From Arachnopeziza araneosa (taxonomy: Eukaryota > Ascomycota > Leotiomycetes > Helotiales > Arachnopezizaceae): DNA of 64,000 nucleotides. Each line of letters opens with the position of its first letter. Position 1 is the first letter of the stretch. The notes below the pieces were generated by a model. That model did no database searches, was not told where the DNA came from, and saw only the letters and a program-made list of their open reading frames with translations. Both the position numbers and the translations under genes were made by a program. Of the stretch, positions 46,089-56,155 are shown in pieces. The stretch lies in the NCBI GenBank assembly GCA_003988855.1, contig QYAI01000155.1:62001-126000 (forward strand), in the 5' to 3' direction.

Positions 46089-47897
46089 TCATATTGGACC
46101 GCCAAACGGAGCCACGCTCGGGATCGTCTGAATGGATCCTTTATCCTTCAACATTATCTCACCCCAGAGAACCACACACTTATCTTCAACATCACCAGGA
46201 CGAGAAAGCCAAACCAAACCTTCGAGACAGGTTCTCGCCTCCTCCCAAGTCTGCAATCCGAGCTTTCCAGCAACGCTCCTTAGTCGATCCAGAAACCAGA
46301 TCGCATCCGGCTTATCCAAAATGACCAACCCCACAAGAAAGAGTACCCAGAACAGTAGCTCAGGGGGAAAGATATCCAAGGCCAATCTCCCAGTTGTCGT
46401 CAAGTCTAGCTTGAATATCGGGATCATCCACTGGTATACCGGGCTCTCTAAGGGAATGTCGCGGAGGAAAATATACAGATAAACGTAGCTCGCCTGTACA
46501 AAGGAAATACTGTTTGATGCTTCTCCGTTTATGGCTGTTACAACCGGGCCGTGAAGAGCGGTGTCAATACATCGCTCGGTTGTGGTCATCTCCTCATTTA
46601 TGGAATCATGGTCCACCGGCGGATTCTGAGCAAATTTGGATACTTTTATTGAAAGCACATGGAGCTCTTGAAGAATTCCGGTGCTCGTTGAGTCGAGATC
46701 GTATTTGTCGAGAAATGGATTATTAGGAAGCGCAATAACGGGCTCAGGGCCTGGAATCGTTCTAGGCCCTGACTGCGCTGAAGCCTCTGATGATTTTACT
46801 GCAGCTTTTTGGTAGTCAGGACCTTTTGAAGTTGAAGTCCCGCTTTTTTGAAAACGTGGTGTGGTATTTGTTATTGAAGTTGCATTTAAGTCAGCCCTAG
46901 AAAAGATTAGCAAAAATCGCAGATGAGGAAATAATACGCTGAAATATCTCACAGTAATATCAACCTTTGGGTAATAGGATTCATGTTTTTAATGTAAAGA
47001 CCACCAGACATTTCCAGCAAAGAGTCTAGTCCGTTTAAATGCTGTAATGCTGTTTTGGGAGAGCCACAGTTGCTCTGACATACGGTCAGCATCTGAAATG
47101 GCTAATATTTCGCTTGGTATACCTCCAGTATTGTCATAGCGGCCACGGCACCCAAAGTCGTTGAAGACGTTGCAGTTGCGGTGCCAGCAAGCCTAGAATT
47201 GATCAACCGGATGGCTTCGCCTTTATGATGGAGGAACGCTTTGACAGGAATAGCCTGCAGCTGCTGAAGGAGATGGAAATGGTTGACAGCTAGAAGGATA
47301 GAGGTGTGCATCAGAAGCGGATCGCTTGTGGCGAAGTCGAATATATCACCTCCAGGAGGTTTTCGGACGACAGAACGCACAAGAATGCGATAATTGTTAA
47401 CTAGAGGCAGGAATATAAATCAGCATGAGAGAGCTAGACTTGTGAACGTGATGATGTGCTAACACACTTACAATGATCAAACAGTCGAGCAGAGTCATTC
47501 TTCAACGCTAGGGGAAGCGAGTTGAGGGGGTCAAACGTGCCATTTCCTAACGGTGGGTCGAACTCGGGACTGGTTTCCTTGCGCCAATAACTGGAGAGAA
47601 AGTACGAATTCATCATGTTTCGGGAAGGACCCTCGTCTGAGTTTTGAGTCTCGTCTTCATGGCTGTTGCTGCATTCGAGTCCCTTCTTCAAGCAATTTCG
47701 ACTAGTCACAGTCAGAAACGGCCCCTGGGAGGCAAAGAGTCTAGCACTTTGAAATCTCCGCAAACAACAATATAAAATCATAAACTTCCAACTAACCATA
47801 TTGGCTTCTCTTGATCACAGCGAATGTGGCGCGTTCCGCAGGACTTGCAAGCTCCTCTTGATTTCCGATGATACCGGCGTCTCCTCTCGCTACACAT
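46089..47897 (-). pseudogene. Zn2Cys6 fungal transcription factor with an in-frame TAG (possible pseudogene)
   Basis: Segments 47897-47797, 47701-47472, 47400-47123, 47092-46965 and 46896-46089. The binuclear zinc cluster is complete across the first intron: CKSCGTRHIRCDQEKPI|CRNCLKKGLEC, with cysteines 17, 20, 27, 34, 37 and 44 spaced 2-6-6-2-6. The rest resembles the fungal-specific DUF3468/Fungal_trans_2 regulator domain (FNNYRILVRSVVRKPPGGD, LEVYQAKY, LNGLDSLLEMSGGL, NATSITNTTPRF). Between 47122 and 47093 the family-like frame meets TAG after LEVYQAKY. The 30 nt around it begin GTATAC and end TTTCAG and could be read as an intron, but that is too short for normal splicing. If it is spliced, the product has 514 residues; otherwise it is truncated at about 210. 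Confidence 0.75.
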
Positions 47898-49863
47898 TCT
47901 TCTTGCTTGAAACTTTAACAACGGAGGTGGTCTAAAAAGCCTCTTGATTTTCTAGTTTAAAAAGAATTGTCGCATGAAGTAGTTTGGAGGAGTGAAGAGA
48001 TAAAAATAGCTGGATATAGGCTTCTGTCTTGTGTGATCTACGTAAGATTCTCGTAATCGGCTCGGCTCGGTGGACGGAGGTATTCTTCCGCACCAGTTGT
48101 CCTTGTACTCGTACTGGACTCGTACTCGGATTTCGGTTTGACCTTAAGCTGAGCATCAATCTCATTCTTTTGTTTAAATCTTTGCAGCTGGATATTCTTG
48201 AACTTCTCAACTGTCACGCTCTGTTTATTAAAATGCCGGTAGTTAGAGTTGTTTACGGCTCCGGAAAATGCACGCGTCTCACGTAACGGTGAGATTCTTA
48301 CTTATGCTCTTCAGAGCTTGATCAGACCTTCTGCAGCAGGGGTAATAGTGGATTGCTGACTTCAATACGAGAACTCAAGATTGTCCAATGGTGTTGAAAT
48401 GGATTTTTCTGCTATTTTTATCAAGTCTCGAAGTCCGTCCCTAGGATTTGAAAACCTCAAAAGCACGCGTTAGTCACGGATTAGTCACGTGTTATCTCTC
48501 ACATTTTGCTGTTCAGCACAATGAAAAGTCCCTCAGTTCAGGTGTCTCCGAGGGTGTAATCGTTCTCTTCACAGATTTTGTTTTTCTGTATCTCCTCAAG
48601 TAATTTCTACGCCTCGTGATCGTGCTGAGCCTCTTGCTTGAGCTGCAACACTCTCATTTCTAGAAGTTTGAGCCAAGGCTTCGAACAAACCAACTTGGGA
48701 AAGCTCACTAAGTTTCCGCAGCTTAATAAAACCATATCTACCGGTCATATAATTCTACTCGCCAGATCGGAATAAGATCTAGGACGAACTCATCGTACTG
48801 CCCTCGTTATAAAGCCTGTTCGGTATTAACGGCACGAACGGCCAGCATTATATATTGCGAAAAGCTTGAAATCCATAATGGAAATGGGTATTGAAACTCC
48901 TTGTCGTTGGATCTGAAAAGGGTTGAGATTGAGGGTCCTGTGTCTAAAGTTAACAGGAATGATAGTCGATCCAAGTTGATCTGATGCGAGGTATTATAGA
49001 GCATGATCCTTCATCGAAGTTGAGATATGAGAATATCTTGAGGCATTATTGTAGCTTTCCATTATACTACGAAGAAATAATACCCACATACGACTCTCTA
49101 CCGACATGATACAAGGGTGATCACATATCCCATCCCGTCCTTCCAAACATGTTCCTTGGCATTGGGCAGCTCGTCAAGGGACATGTTTGGAAACCCATGA
49201 CGAAATAGCTCGAATGACCTCGCGCAACAATCATTCCCCTGCTGATTGTTTACAGTTATCAAGATGAGTTTGGTATCTAATTTCCTAGAGTATACCACTA
49301 GGGAACACCACCCTTATCACTCAAACACAAGTCGGACTCTCATTACAATCTATCTAGTAGCAGCTCAAGTACGTCAAGTCACAGTCAAATTCAACTCAAA
49401 TGATCCCGATCTCATAACCCTAACCAAGGATTCTTCGCTCATTCGGAAAGTCGATATCCGCAGATATTGGAAGTATCATCTATGTCATTTGGAACCTCGT
49501 TGGGAATGGCAATTAACCTGGAGTCGTTACCACCTTCAGATAAACTGCCGGAACCAAAGCAGGTGCCAGGCGCCAATATCTTAAAAACAAAATTCTTCAT
49601 TGGTTGGAAACCATAGTCGCCAATATATTATGCGGACCGAGCCCGGCAATTTCGAAAGTTTCGAGTTTATCCCGTCGCATCGTAGTACTGTATGTTTGTC
49701 ACGCGGCTCAATGAGAGTTAGATTGTTTTCTGTCGCATGATTGATTGTGGGGTAAGAATCCGGGGAGTCTTGTACGCCCATAAATACTGAGCCAAGAACT
49801 ACCAAAAAAAAATTGTGAAAGCATCAATTTCTTGCCATTCAAGACATCTGTACATCCTTCGCA
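47898..49863. other. Gene-poor intergenic region
   Basis: Nearly 2 kb between the divergent zinc-cluster gene and the LPMO gene. Open frames are short, overlapping and without motifs. No repeats or RNA genes recognised. The promoters of both genes lie here. Confidence 0.55.
49777..49786 (+). promoter_or_regulatory. TATA-like box of the LPMO gene
   Basis: CCCATAAATA lies about 80 bp upstream of the LPMO start codon, a plausible core-promoter position for an inducible fungal gene. Based on sequence resemblance only. Confidence 0.3.
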
Positions 49864-50629
49864 ATGTTGTTCACCACAGCTTTCACTGCCGCTGCTCTTC
49901 TTGTCGCTGAGGCTTCAGCCCATGGAGCAGTTACCAGCTATGTTATTGCCGGAACGACCTACCCAGGGTATGGATTGCCTGCAACAATTTTGTGAATAAT
50001 TACTTACTTTATTTCTCAGATATCAAGGTTTCAGTCCTTCGACTACTCCAGTAATTCAACGACAATGGCCGAACTACAACCCAATCATGACTGTCACCGA
50101 CCCAGCGATGACTTGCAATGGCGGTACATCGGCGGCCCTCAGCGCCAACGTCGCAGCTGGTCAGAATGTCACAGCGAAATGGGCACAATGGACTCATCAG
50201 CAAGGCCCAGTCATGGTCTGGATGTATGCTTGCGACGGCGCCTTCACCGCCTGCACAGGCAAGGACAAGAAGTGGTTCAAGATTGATCAAATGGGCATGT
50301 CTGCACCTCCTCTCTCGGGCACATCATGGGGAACAGCTCTGGTCGAAAAGAATCTTCAGTGGACCAGCACCATTCCCAAGTCTCTTGCCCCTGGCAACTA
50401 TCTCATCAGGCATGAGTTGTTGGCTCTGCATCAAGCCAACACCCCCCAATTCTATCCTGAATGCGCTCAACTCACCGTGACTGGTACCGGCACCGGCGTT
50501 CCCTCTGGCGCTTTCTTGACTGCGATTCCCGCCTACGCCAAGCAGAGCGATCCAGGAGTCACAGTCGACACATACGGTTCCACGGCCACGACCTACACAT
50601 GCCCGGGCCCGGCCGTCTGGACTGGCTAG
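49864..50629 (+). CDS. Secreted AA9 lytic polysaccharide monooxygenase
   Basis: Two exons (49864-49967, 50020-50629) give 237 residues. The enzyme is a copper-dependent secreted oxidase that cleaves cellulose or related glucans. A signal peptide of 19 residues ends ASA, leaving His20 (HGAVTSY) as the mature N-terminus, the first ligand of the histidine brace. A second His lies in WTHQQGPVMVWMYAC, and the axial Gln-X-Tyr motif in ANTPQFYPECAQL. RHELLALHQA is the family-conserved stretch before it. There is no carbohydrate-binding module or GPI signal; the protein ends PGPAVWTG. Paired cysteines are present (TCNGG, YACDG, CTG, PEC). Length is typical of single-domain AA9. Confidence 0.95.
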
Positions 50630-52019
50630 ATCTGAGCGACAGAGAAATGACGCGCGGATAGGTGTGATGAAGCTCTGAGAGCACTTAGCTAATCAAGGCA
50701 TGGATGTATAGTGGAAGTAGGATTGGCGTTAGATTGTATATAATATCAAATATGATAACTCGAGTCTCCCTGATAGGGTTTCAGTCTTCCTTGGCTTTGG
50801 CGGACTGCCGTTTCCAACATATTGTTTTGATTGTCGCGTGTACCAATCGGTTGACAGACGTAATCAGGTTAAAGCCGATCCCTCGGCTCCGTTGCCCCAT
50901 TGAGGCTGAAAGCAGCATTTCATGGAGATCACATGACTCTATACTTCGCCATCATCATACAAAAGACCTACCTAGTGTGTGGAGAGAAACTGTTAAAACA
51001 ATTTTATAGAACTGTGTCTTCGTAGCAAGCCCAGTTTGTGGACTTCAAAATGAAATCGAGCGAGCCGGCCTCAGATAACCGGTATGTCACGTGGCAAGGT
51101 AACCTCTTTAACTTCACTCAACCCTGCTCCTATCACACTCGAATTACTAGCCTTTTAACTCAAGTCAAATGGGTACTACTTGCCTCTTTAAATTCAACGA
51201 AACTAGCGAAGATAGGATGAGAGATAACTTTCAGTCAATTGGATTAAGATGCCAAGATTGGGTTACATTGTATCACTGGAACATTCTTGTAAATACATGG
51301 AAAAGCAAGATTCAGGCGCGCTGGGCGCCAAATACAATGGGTTTTTGTCGTTGTTTTTGGGTAGCAATTGTCCCAACGCTCTAATCCGAGAAGGCCACAC
51401 TCGGGGGGAAGAGGGATGGGGTTTAGCTAATTATAGTTTCAATACCACGGGTTTTGAAGCGTCTTGAGCGGGATTTTTAAGGTTTCACATACTCGACAAG
51501 TGTGAGGTAATCCGCCCAGAACATCGTGCTCAACTAATTCCAGAGTAAATATTCTACAGTATTGAGATAATGACATAGTTCTGGTTTGGCTTGAAATTTT
51601 CCTTCTAATTTAAGCAGCCTATTACTTATCTGCCACAAAAATTGTGATTGGTGAAATAAAGCCAGGGGCTTTTTCTCTAACATTTGGGTTAACTTTTCTG
51701 CACTGCCCCTAAACTAATGTTCTGAATTTGATACGCGAAAACGCAATACTCGAGTGCGTTGGTCGCTTTCATACCTCTGCTTACATCTGCTCCGCAGCCA
51801 CGATCGATTCCGAGTGATAGCATATCATCAACCTTACCGAGCACCATCAGTAGACTCATAAATGCGGATAGAGCTGCTGCCCTATCTACGCGACGCAACA
51901 GAGCCATGAGCCTCAGAAAACGACGATCTTGCTACCGGCGAGGTCAAGGTGAGGTTGCAATGATTTTGTACTTCGGCTATCACAGCGCGCCTTTTCATAT
52001 CCTACTGTATCAATTCCGC
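50630..52019. other. Intergenic region
   Basis: About 1.4 kb between the LPMO gene and the GGT relic. Open frames of 60-100 codons show no motifs. AT-rich toward 51500-51700. Confidence 0.55.
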
Positions 52020-54087
52020 TTGAGCAGAACCATGGAGCAAAATCCCAAGCAATTACCCGACACCGATTCCGGCACCCCAATTAAAGGGTCATCTAGGAGC
52101 GGTAGCCTCAGTCAGCAAGACCTGCAGTCAGGTGGGTATAGATGTTATTAGGAATGGCGGAAATGCTGCCGATGCGGTATGAACTTCTCCGTTCTTCCAT
52201 CCCCAGACAAGCAATGTTAAATCATCTAGGCTACCGCAGCTCAATTTTGTCTTGGGGCTGTTGGTAAGCGCCTAATGATATCATAAAGGGCTTTTTTAAC
52301 ACGAGCTTACCTTTTTCAGCTCCTAATCTAACAGGATTTGGAGGTGGTGGTTTTGTATTGATCAGGACCGAGACTGGCTCATACGACTCCGTCGACTTTC
52401 GAGAAGCTGCACCAGCTGGTGCAGCGGAGGATATGTTCTCAAAGAATGCAAACAGCTCCCGATTTGGTAGTCTTGCTAGGTTAGAGAAACATGACCGTCT
52501 TGCTTTTGTACCTACTGACTAGAAGAAGCGGGGTTCCTGGCGAGGTTCGGGGCCTTGAGTATATCCATCGAACTTATGGTTCGATTCCATGGTCCGATCT
52601 TGTGCAACCGGCAATCCACTTAGCTCTCTCTGGTCATATCATCACTAAAGATCTTGCTCCCGCGATGGAAATCTATGCTTCAAGTGGGTTTCTTGTCTAA
52701 GATCCTTCGTGGGCTATCGACTTTGCACCAAATGGAACACGACTCGGTGAAGGTGACTTGCTGACCCGGAAACGATATGGAGAGCGCTGCTACAGTCAAG
52801 ACCTTGGCCGCTGAAGGTGGAATAATGACAACTGCCGACTTGGCAGAGTACTCAGTTACTATTCGAAAGCCTCTCAGCATTGACTACCGAGGGTTCAAGG
52901 TTACTAGCTGTAGTGCACCATCTAGTGGAGTTGTAGTGCTTCAAACTTTGAAGACTGTCGAAGGATACGCGGATTTGTGGGAGCTTCCAATCAATTGGCC
53001 TTCAAACCCATCGATTGGATGAAGCGATACGCTTCGGCTACGGTGCTGTAAGTACACGCCACCTCTCGAAATAAGTCCAAAGGTTAACACAGTATCATGT
53101 TGCAGAGGACATTATTCGGTGACCCATCTTTCGTGGCAATGTCACAAAACTTGAGAACGACATGCTTCAAGAATCCACCACTGACGAGAATCGTAGTCGA
53201 ATTTCTGATTTACATACTCTGCCCGTCACCACCTACAATCCGCTAGGTTTAGAGAGTCTGGAAACGTTGGTTTGCATCTCAAGAATCCAACATGCTGTAT
53301 ATTAACACGTTTCAGACTAGGAACTTCACATCTAAGTGTTGCACATAAGGCGGGAATGGCCATCTCTCTTACAAGCACTGTTAATCTCGATTTCGGATCT
53401 CAACTTGTGGTGCCAGAAACTGGTCTTGTCATGAATAATGAAATGGACGACTTCTCGACGCCCAATTCTACTAATTCATTTGGTTATATTCCTTCTCCAG
53501 AGAATTTCATCAGACCCTGAAAGAGACCACAGTCATCGATAGCCCCAACAATAGTGGAATTTCTAAGCAACAATACTCTGTATTTTGTTGTCGGAAGCAA
53601 TCGACGCTCCTCGATTTCACGGTCAACTGACACTGTCGGTTCACCTGATAAACCTAGGTTATCCGTGTTGGCCGGTTTACCCTGGATACTGGACTCCTCA
53701 CGTTGTGGAGGGGCCTGTATCGGTGGGTTAAGTTGGCTTGTATTAGAAAGAAGGATGGAGGCAGCTGGAGAACCCTTATGGGGTTCTGGCTGCCTGACTC
53801 ACTAGGCTCTCGTGCGTGGCACGTGATTATTGTACCAACAGACACCAAATGAGGTATAGAAGATTTAAGACACTACACAAGCCCCCACTGACCAAATATA
53901 GATCTCATTCCGGCCTGGCTACAATGGTGAAATCATTAAATTCTTGCGAACCAGGGGTCATAACATTAAATTTGAAGATAATGGCCAATCTGACGCACAT
54001 GCTCTCAGAAGATTATTCGATGGCGCCTTTGAAGCTGCCGGAGACCCACGCTTGCCAGACTCTGGGGATAGCCAAACCGTACTGTAA
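52020..54087 (+). pseudogene. Gamma-glutamyltranspeptidase pseudogene
   Basis: Family sequence is recognisable along the whole length: GAVASVSKTCSQVGIDVIRN, GGNAADA, FGGGGFVLIRTETGSYD, VDFREAAPAGAAEDMF, SGVPGEVRGLEYIHRTYGSI, DPSWAIDFAPNGTRLGEGD, YRGFKVTSCSAPSSGVV, LQTHRLDEAIRFGYGA, MAISLTSTVNLDFGSQLVVP, ETGLVMNNEMDDF, FGYIPSPENFIRP and the C-terminal RLFDGAFEAAGDPRLPDSG. Several ancestral introns are still consistent. Disabling changes: TAA at 52698-52700 just before DPSWAID; a frameshift with loss of about 15-20 codons near 52775; frameshifts near 52985-53010 and near 53130; TGA at 53518-53520 after FIRP; and divergence beyond 53600. GGT transfers or hydrolyses gamma-glutamyl groups. This copy cannot make the full enzyme. 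Confidence 0.88.
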
Positions 54088-54412
54088 TTTTTCTAGCCTC
54101 TTCATTGAGTTCTATGTAACTTTAGTTGAAAACCATGGCTATTATTCTATTTTATCAATTCTAGCACTGTGACCCGCCTATGGATTCCTTCCAGCGGCTA
54201 GAAACGGATGAATATGACAAGTGTGTTTGAGAAATAGGTATTAGTGGAGAGTTGTCTATTGGTCGCTCGGTTGTGTCTGCAGTTCGTGGTTGTTGACTTC
54301 TCTTATCTAGAGCGCGCAGCCCATTGCGACGGCACTATTTGTGACAGACTTAAAGCAAAATTTCTACTATACCTATCAAGAACTATCTAGAATCTGACTC
54401 GACAGTGGCAAA
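54088..54412. other. Short intergenic stretch between two pseudogenes
   Basis: About 325 bp between the GGT relic and the glutamine-synthetase-like relic, both on the plus strand. Nothing recognised. Confidence 0.55.
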
Positions 54413-55817
54413 ATGCCAAGACTACTCCGAGTGCCGAAATACTGCTCCAGTTCCTGGATCAAAATTCCATATCCGATTTTTCCGATTACAATGGCTCGAT
54501 TATTCCAGTATGCTTCGCTGCCTATCCTCACCAGATCCTACATTGAAGAACTGATCAAAGACAACAAATTCTACGCGGTTAGGGTAGGATTTCTCACTCT
54601 ACTCGAAAATAAGGAGTGGAAGTTGAAGCTAGATCCCAAAAAGGCTGCTGGCCACTCACCACTGATACCTAGTTAGGAATTCTTGCGCATTGGTCCTTGG
54701 GCCCCAGGCCATGTGTCTGCTCAATGTTTCTTCAGAAAGTATGATGGCGCAGAACTACTCCCTGACGAGATGTGTCGCAGGTCCGCACTCCAGGAGGCTA
54801 TTTCCCAAGCCAAAGAAACTGGACATGACATCGACGTGGGCTTCGAAATCGAGTTTTGCGTCGCCGTGATGAAAGGCGACGGTTCAGTTGTGGCACCAGT
54901 GCTGGGCTCGCACTACCCTTCCTCAATGCGTACCTTGGAGAGTTTCATGCTCCCAGTGATGGACGAGATCGTGGCTCTCCTAGAAAGTGCCGGGGTGTCA
55001 GTGCTACTTTATCACGCCGAAGGACAGAGGGACCAATACGAGACCGTCACAAGGCAACTTCCAGTTTTAGAAGCAGCCGATGTCGTTATGTTTACACGCG
55101 AAGTAATTCGTAACGTGTGCCTAAAGCGCTCTGTTGTTCAAACCTTCCACCCCTGGAGCCCTGCTACAAATGGCGCTCACGCAAACCTTTCCCTTCGCGG
55201 TGGCGGAGAGCTCGGTGCCAAAGTCGAGCAGAGCTTTCTTGCAGGTCTGTTGGAGCATCTCGGGGCTATTTTCGCCTTTGGTTTACCGCTACCCGTCAGA
55301 TACAAGAGGGTAGCAGCAGGTCAACAAGCATTTGGCCGGTATGAGACTTGGGGTTCTCAGAATAGGGAAACGCCGATTAGGAACAAGGGGCTAGCTTTCT
55401 GGGAGCTAAGATTTGTTGATGCTATCGCAAATGCTTATTTGGTACTTGCGGCCGTGATCGCCGCAGGCACTTCTGGAGTAAAATTAAGCACAGAGCTTAC
55501 ACTAAAGGATTGCCAAGATACCAATTGCCACATCTTGTTTGCAGTCATGTTAAAAGTGCTGACAAATTGTCGACACAGTTGATCCTAAGACCCTATCTCC
55601 TGAATGTCGCTTAGGATTAGGAATCGTTCGTGCATTGCCTTCTAGAATGGACCAAGCTCATTCATCATTAAGGGCGGATTGTTTGCTGGATGAAGTCCTG
55701 GGCAATAGGATTGTTGAGACCTATATCAGGCTCATGAAAGAGTTCGCTGATACGCTTGACAAGGTTGGGGAGATGGATTCAGTCGCGCAACGGGGTTTCC
55801 TACATGCTCGACTTTGA
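54413..55817 (+). pseudogene. Glutamine-synthetase-like (FluG/PuuA-type) ligase pseudogene
   Basis: Pieces in order: SAEILLQFLDQNSISDF, RLQWLDYSSMLR, SYIEELIKDNKFYAV, FLRIGPWAPGHVSAQCFF, DIDVGFEIEFCVAVMKGDG, VLLYHAEGQRDQYE, TFHPWSPATNGAHANLSLRG, RVAAGQQAFGRYETWGSQNR, KGLAFWELRFVDAIANAYL and the C-terminal LSPECRLGLGIVRALP with HSSLRADCLLDEVLGNRIVE. This is the fungal GS-like family (amine or amino-acid gamma-glutamylation, or FluG-type), not housekeeping glutamine synthetase. Damage: frameshifts near 54480 and near 54525, TAG at 54674-54676, and loss of the frame after LTLKDCQ near 55520 with no usable splice donor. The central 299 codons (54683-55582) are still open, so decay may be recent. 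Confidence 0.82.
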
Positions 55818-56155
55818 ACACGAGAAAAATTCAACTCATTGGTTGAAATGCCTCATATGATTTGAAATATCACTGTTCACTCCGAGCTTGGTTTACATTT
55901 ATCATCCCGCTACTTCATAGCAGTGTTCTGATTATATTTTACACATTCAATATTAGATCTATATGCTAAGTTTGCAGCTTCCGCAAAACACATGAAATAC
56001 GTTATTCGGACTTGTGTACATGGGTATCCTTTATTTCTTTCTCTATAACTCCTTTGATAGACTTGTCATCATCACTGATTTTCGACTGCGCTAAATTACT
56101 TGAATTGAATATCGCCGCTCAAACTTCATCCTTAGATATCTGGAACAGACGAGAA
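55818..56155. other. Intergenic region between convergent genes
   Basis: About 340 bp between the 3' ends of the GS-like relic and the Hsp70-like gene. Nothing recognised. Confidence 0.6.

Noticed and set aside
51689..51907. 72-codon minus-strand frame with Leu/Ala-rich sequence
   Set aside because: Looks faintly protein-like but has no recognisable domain and no splice partner; not enough to call a gene.
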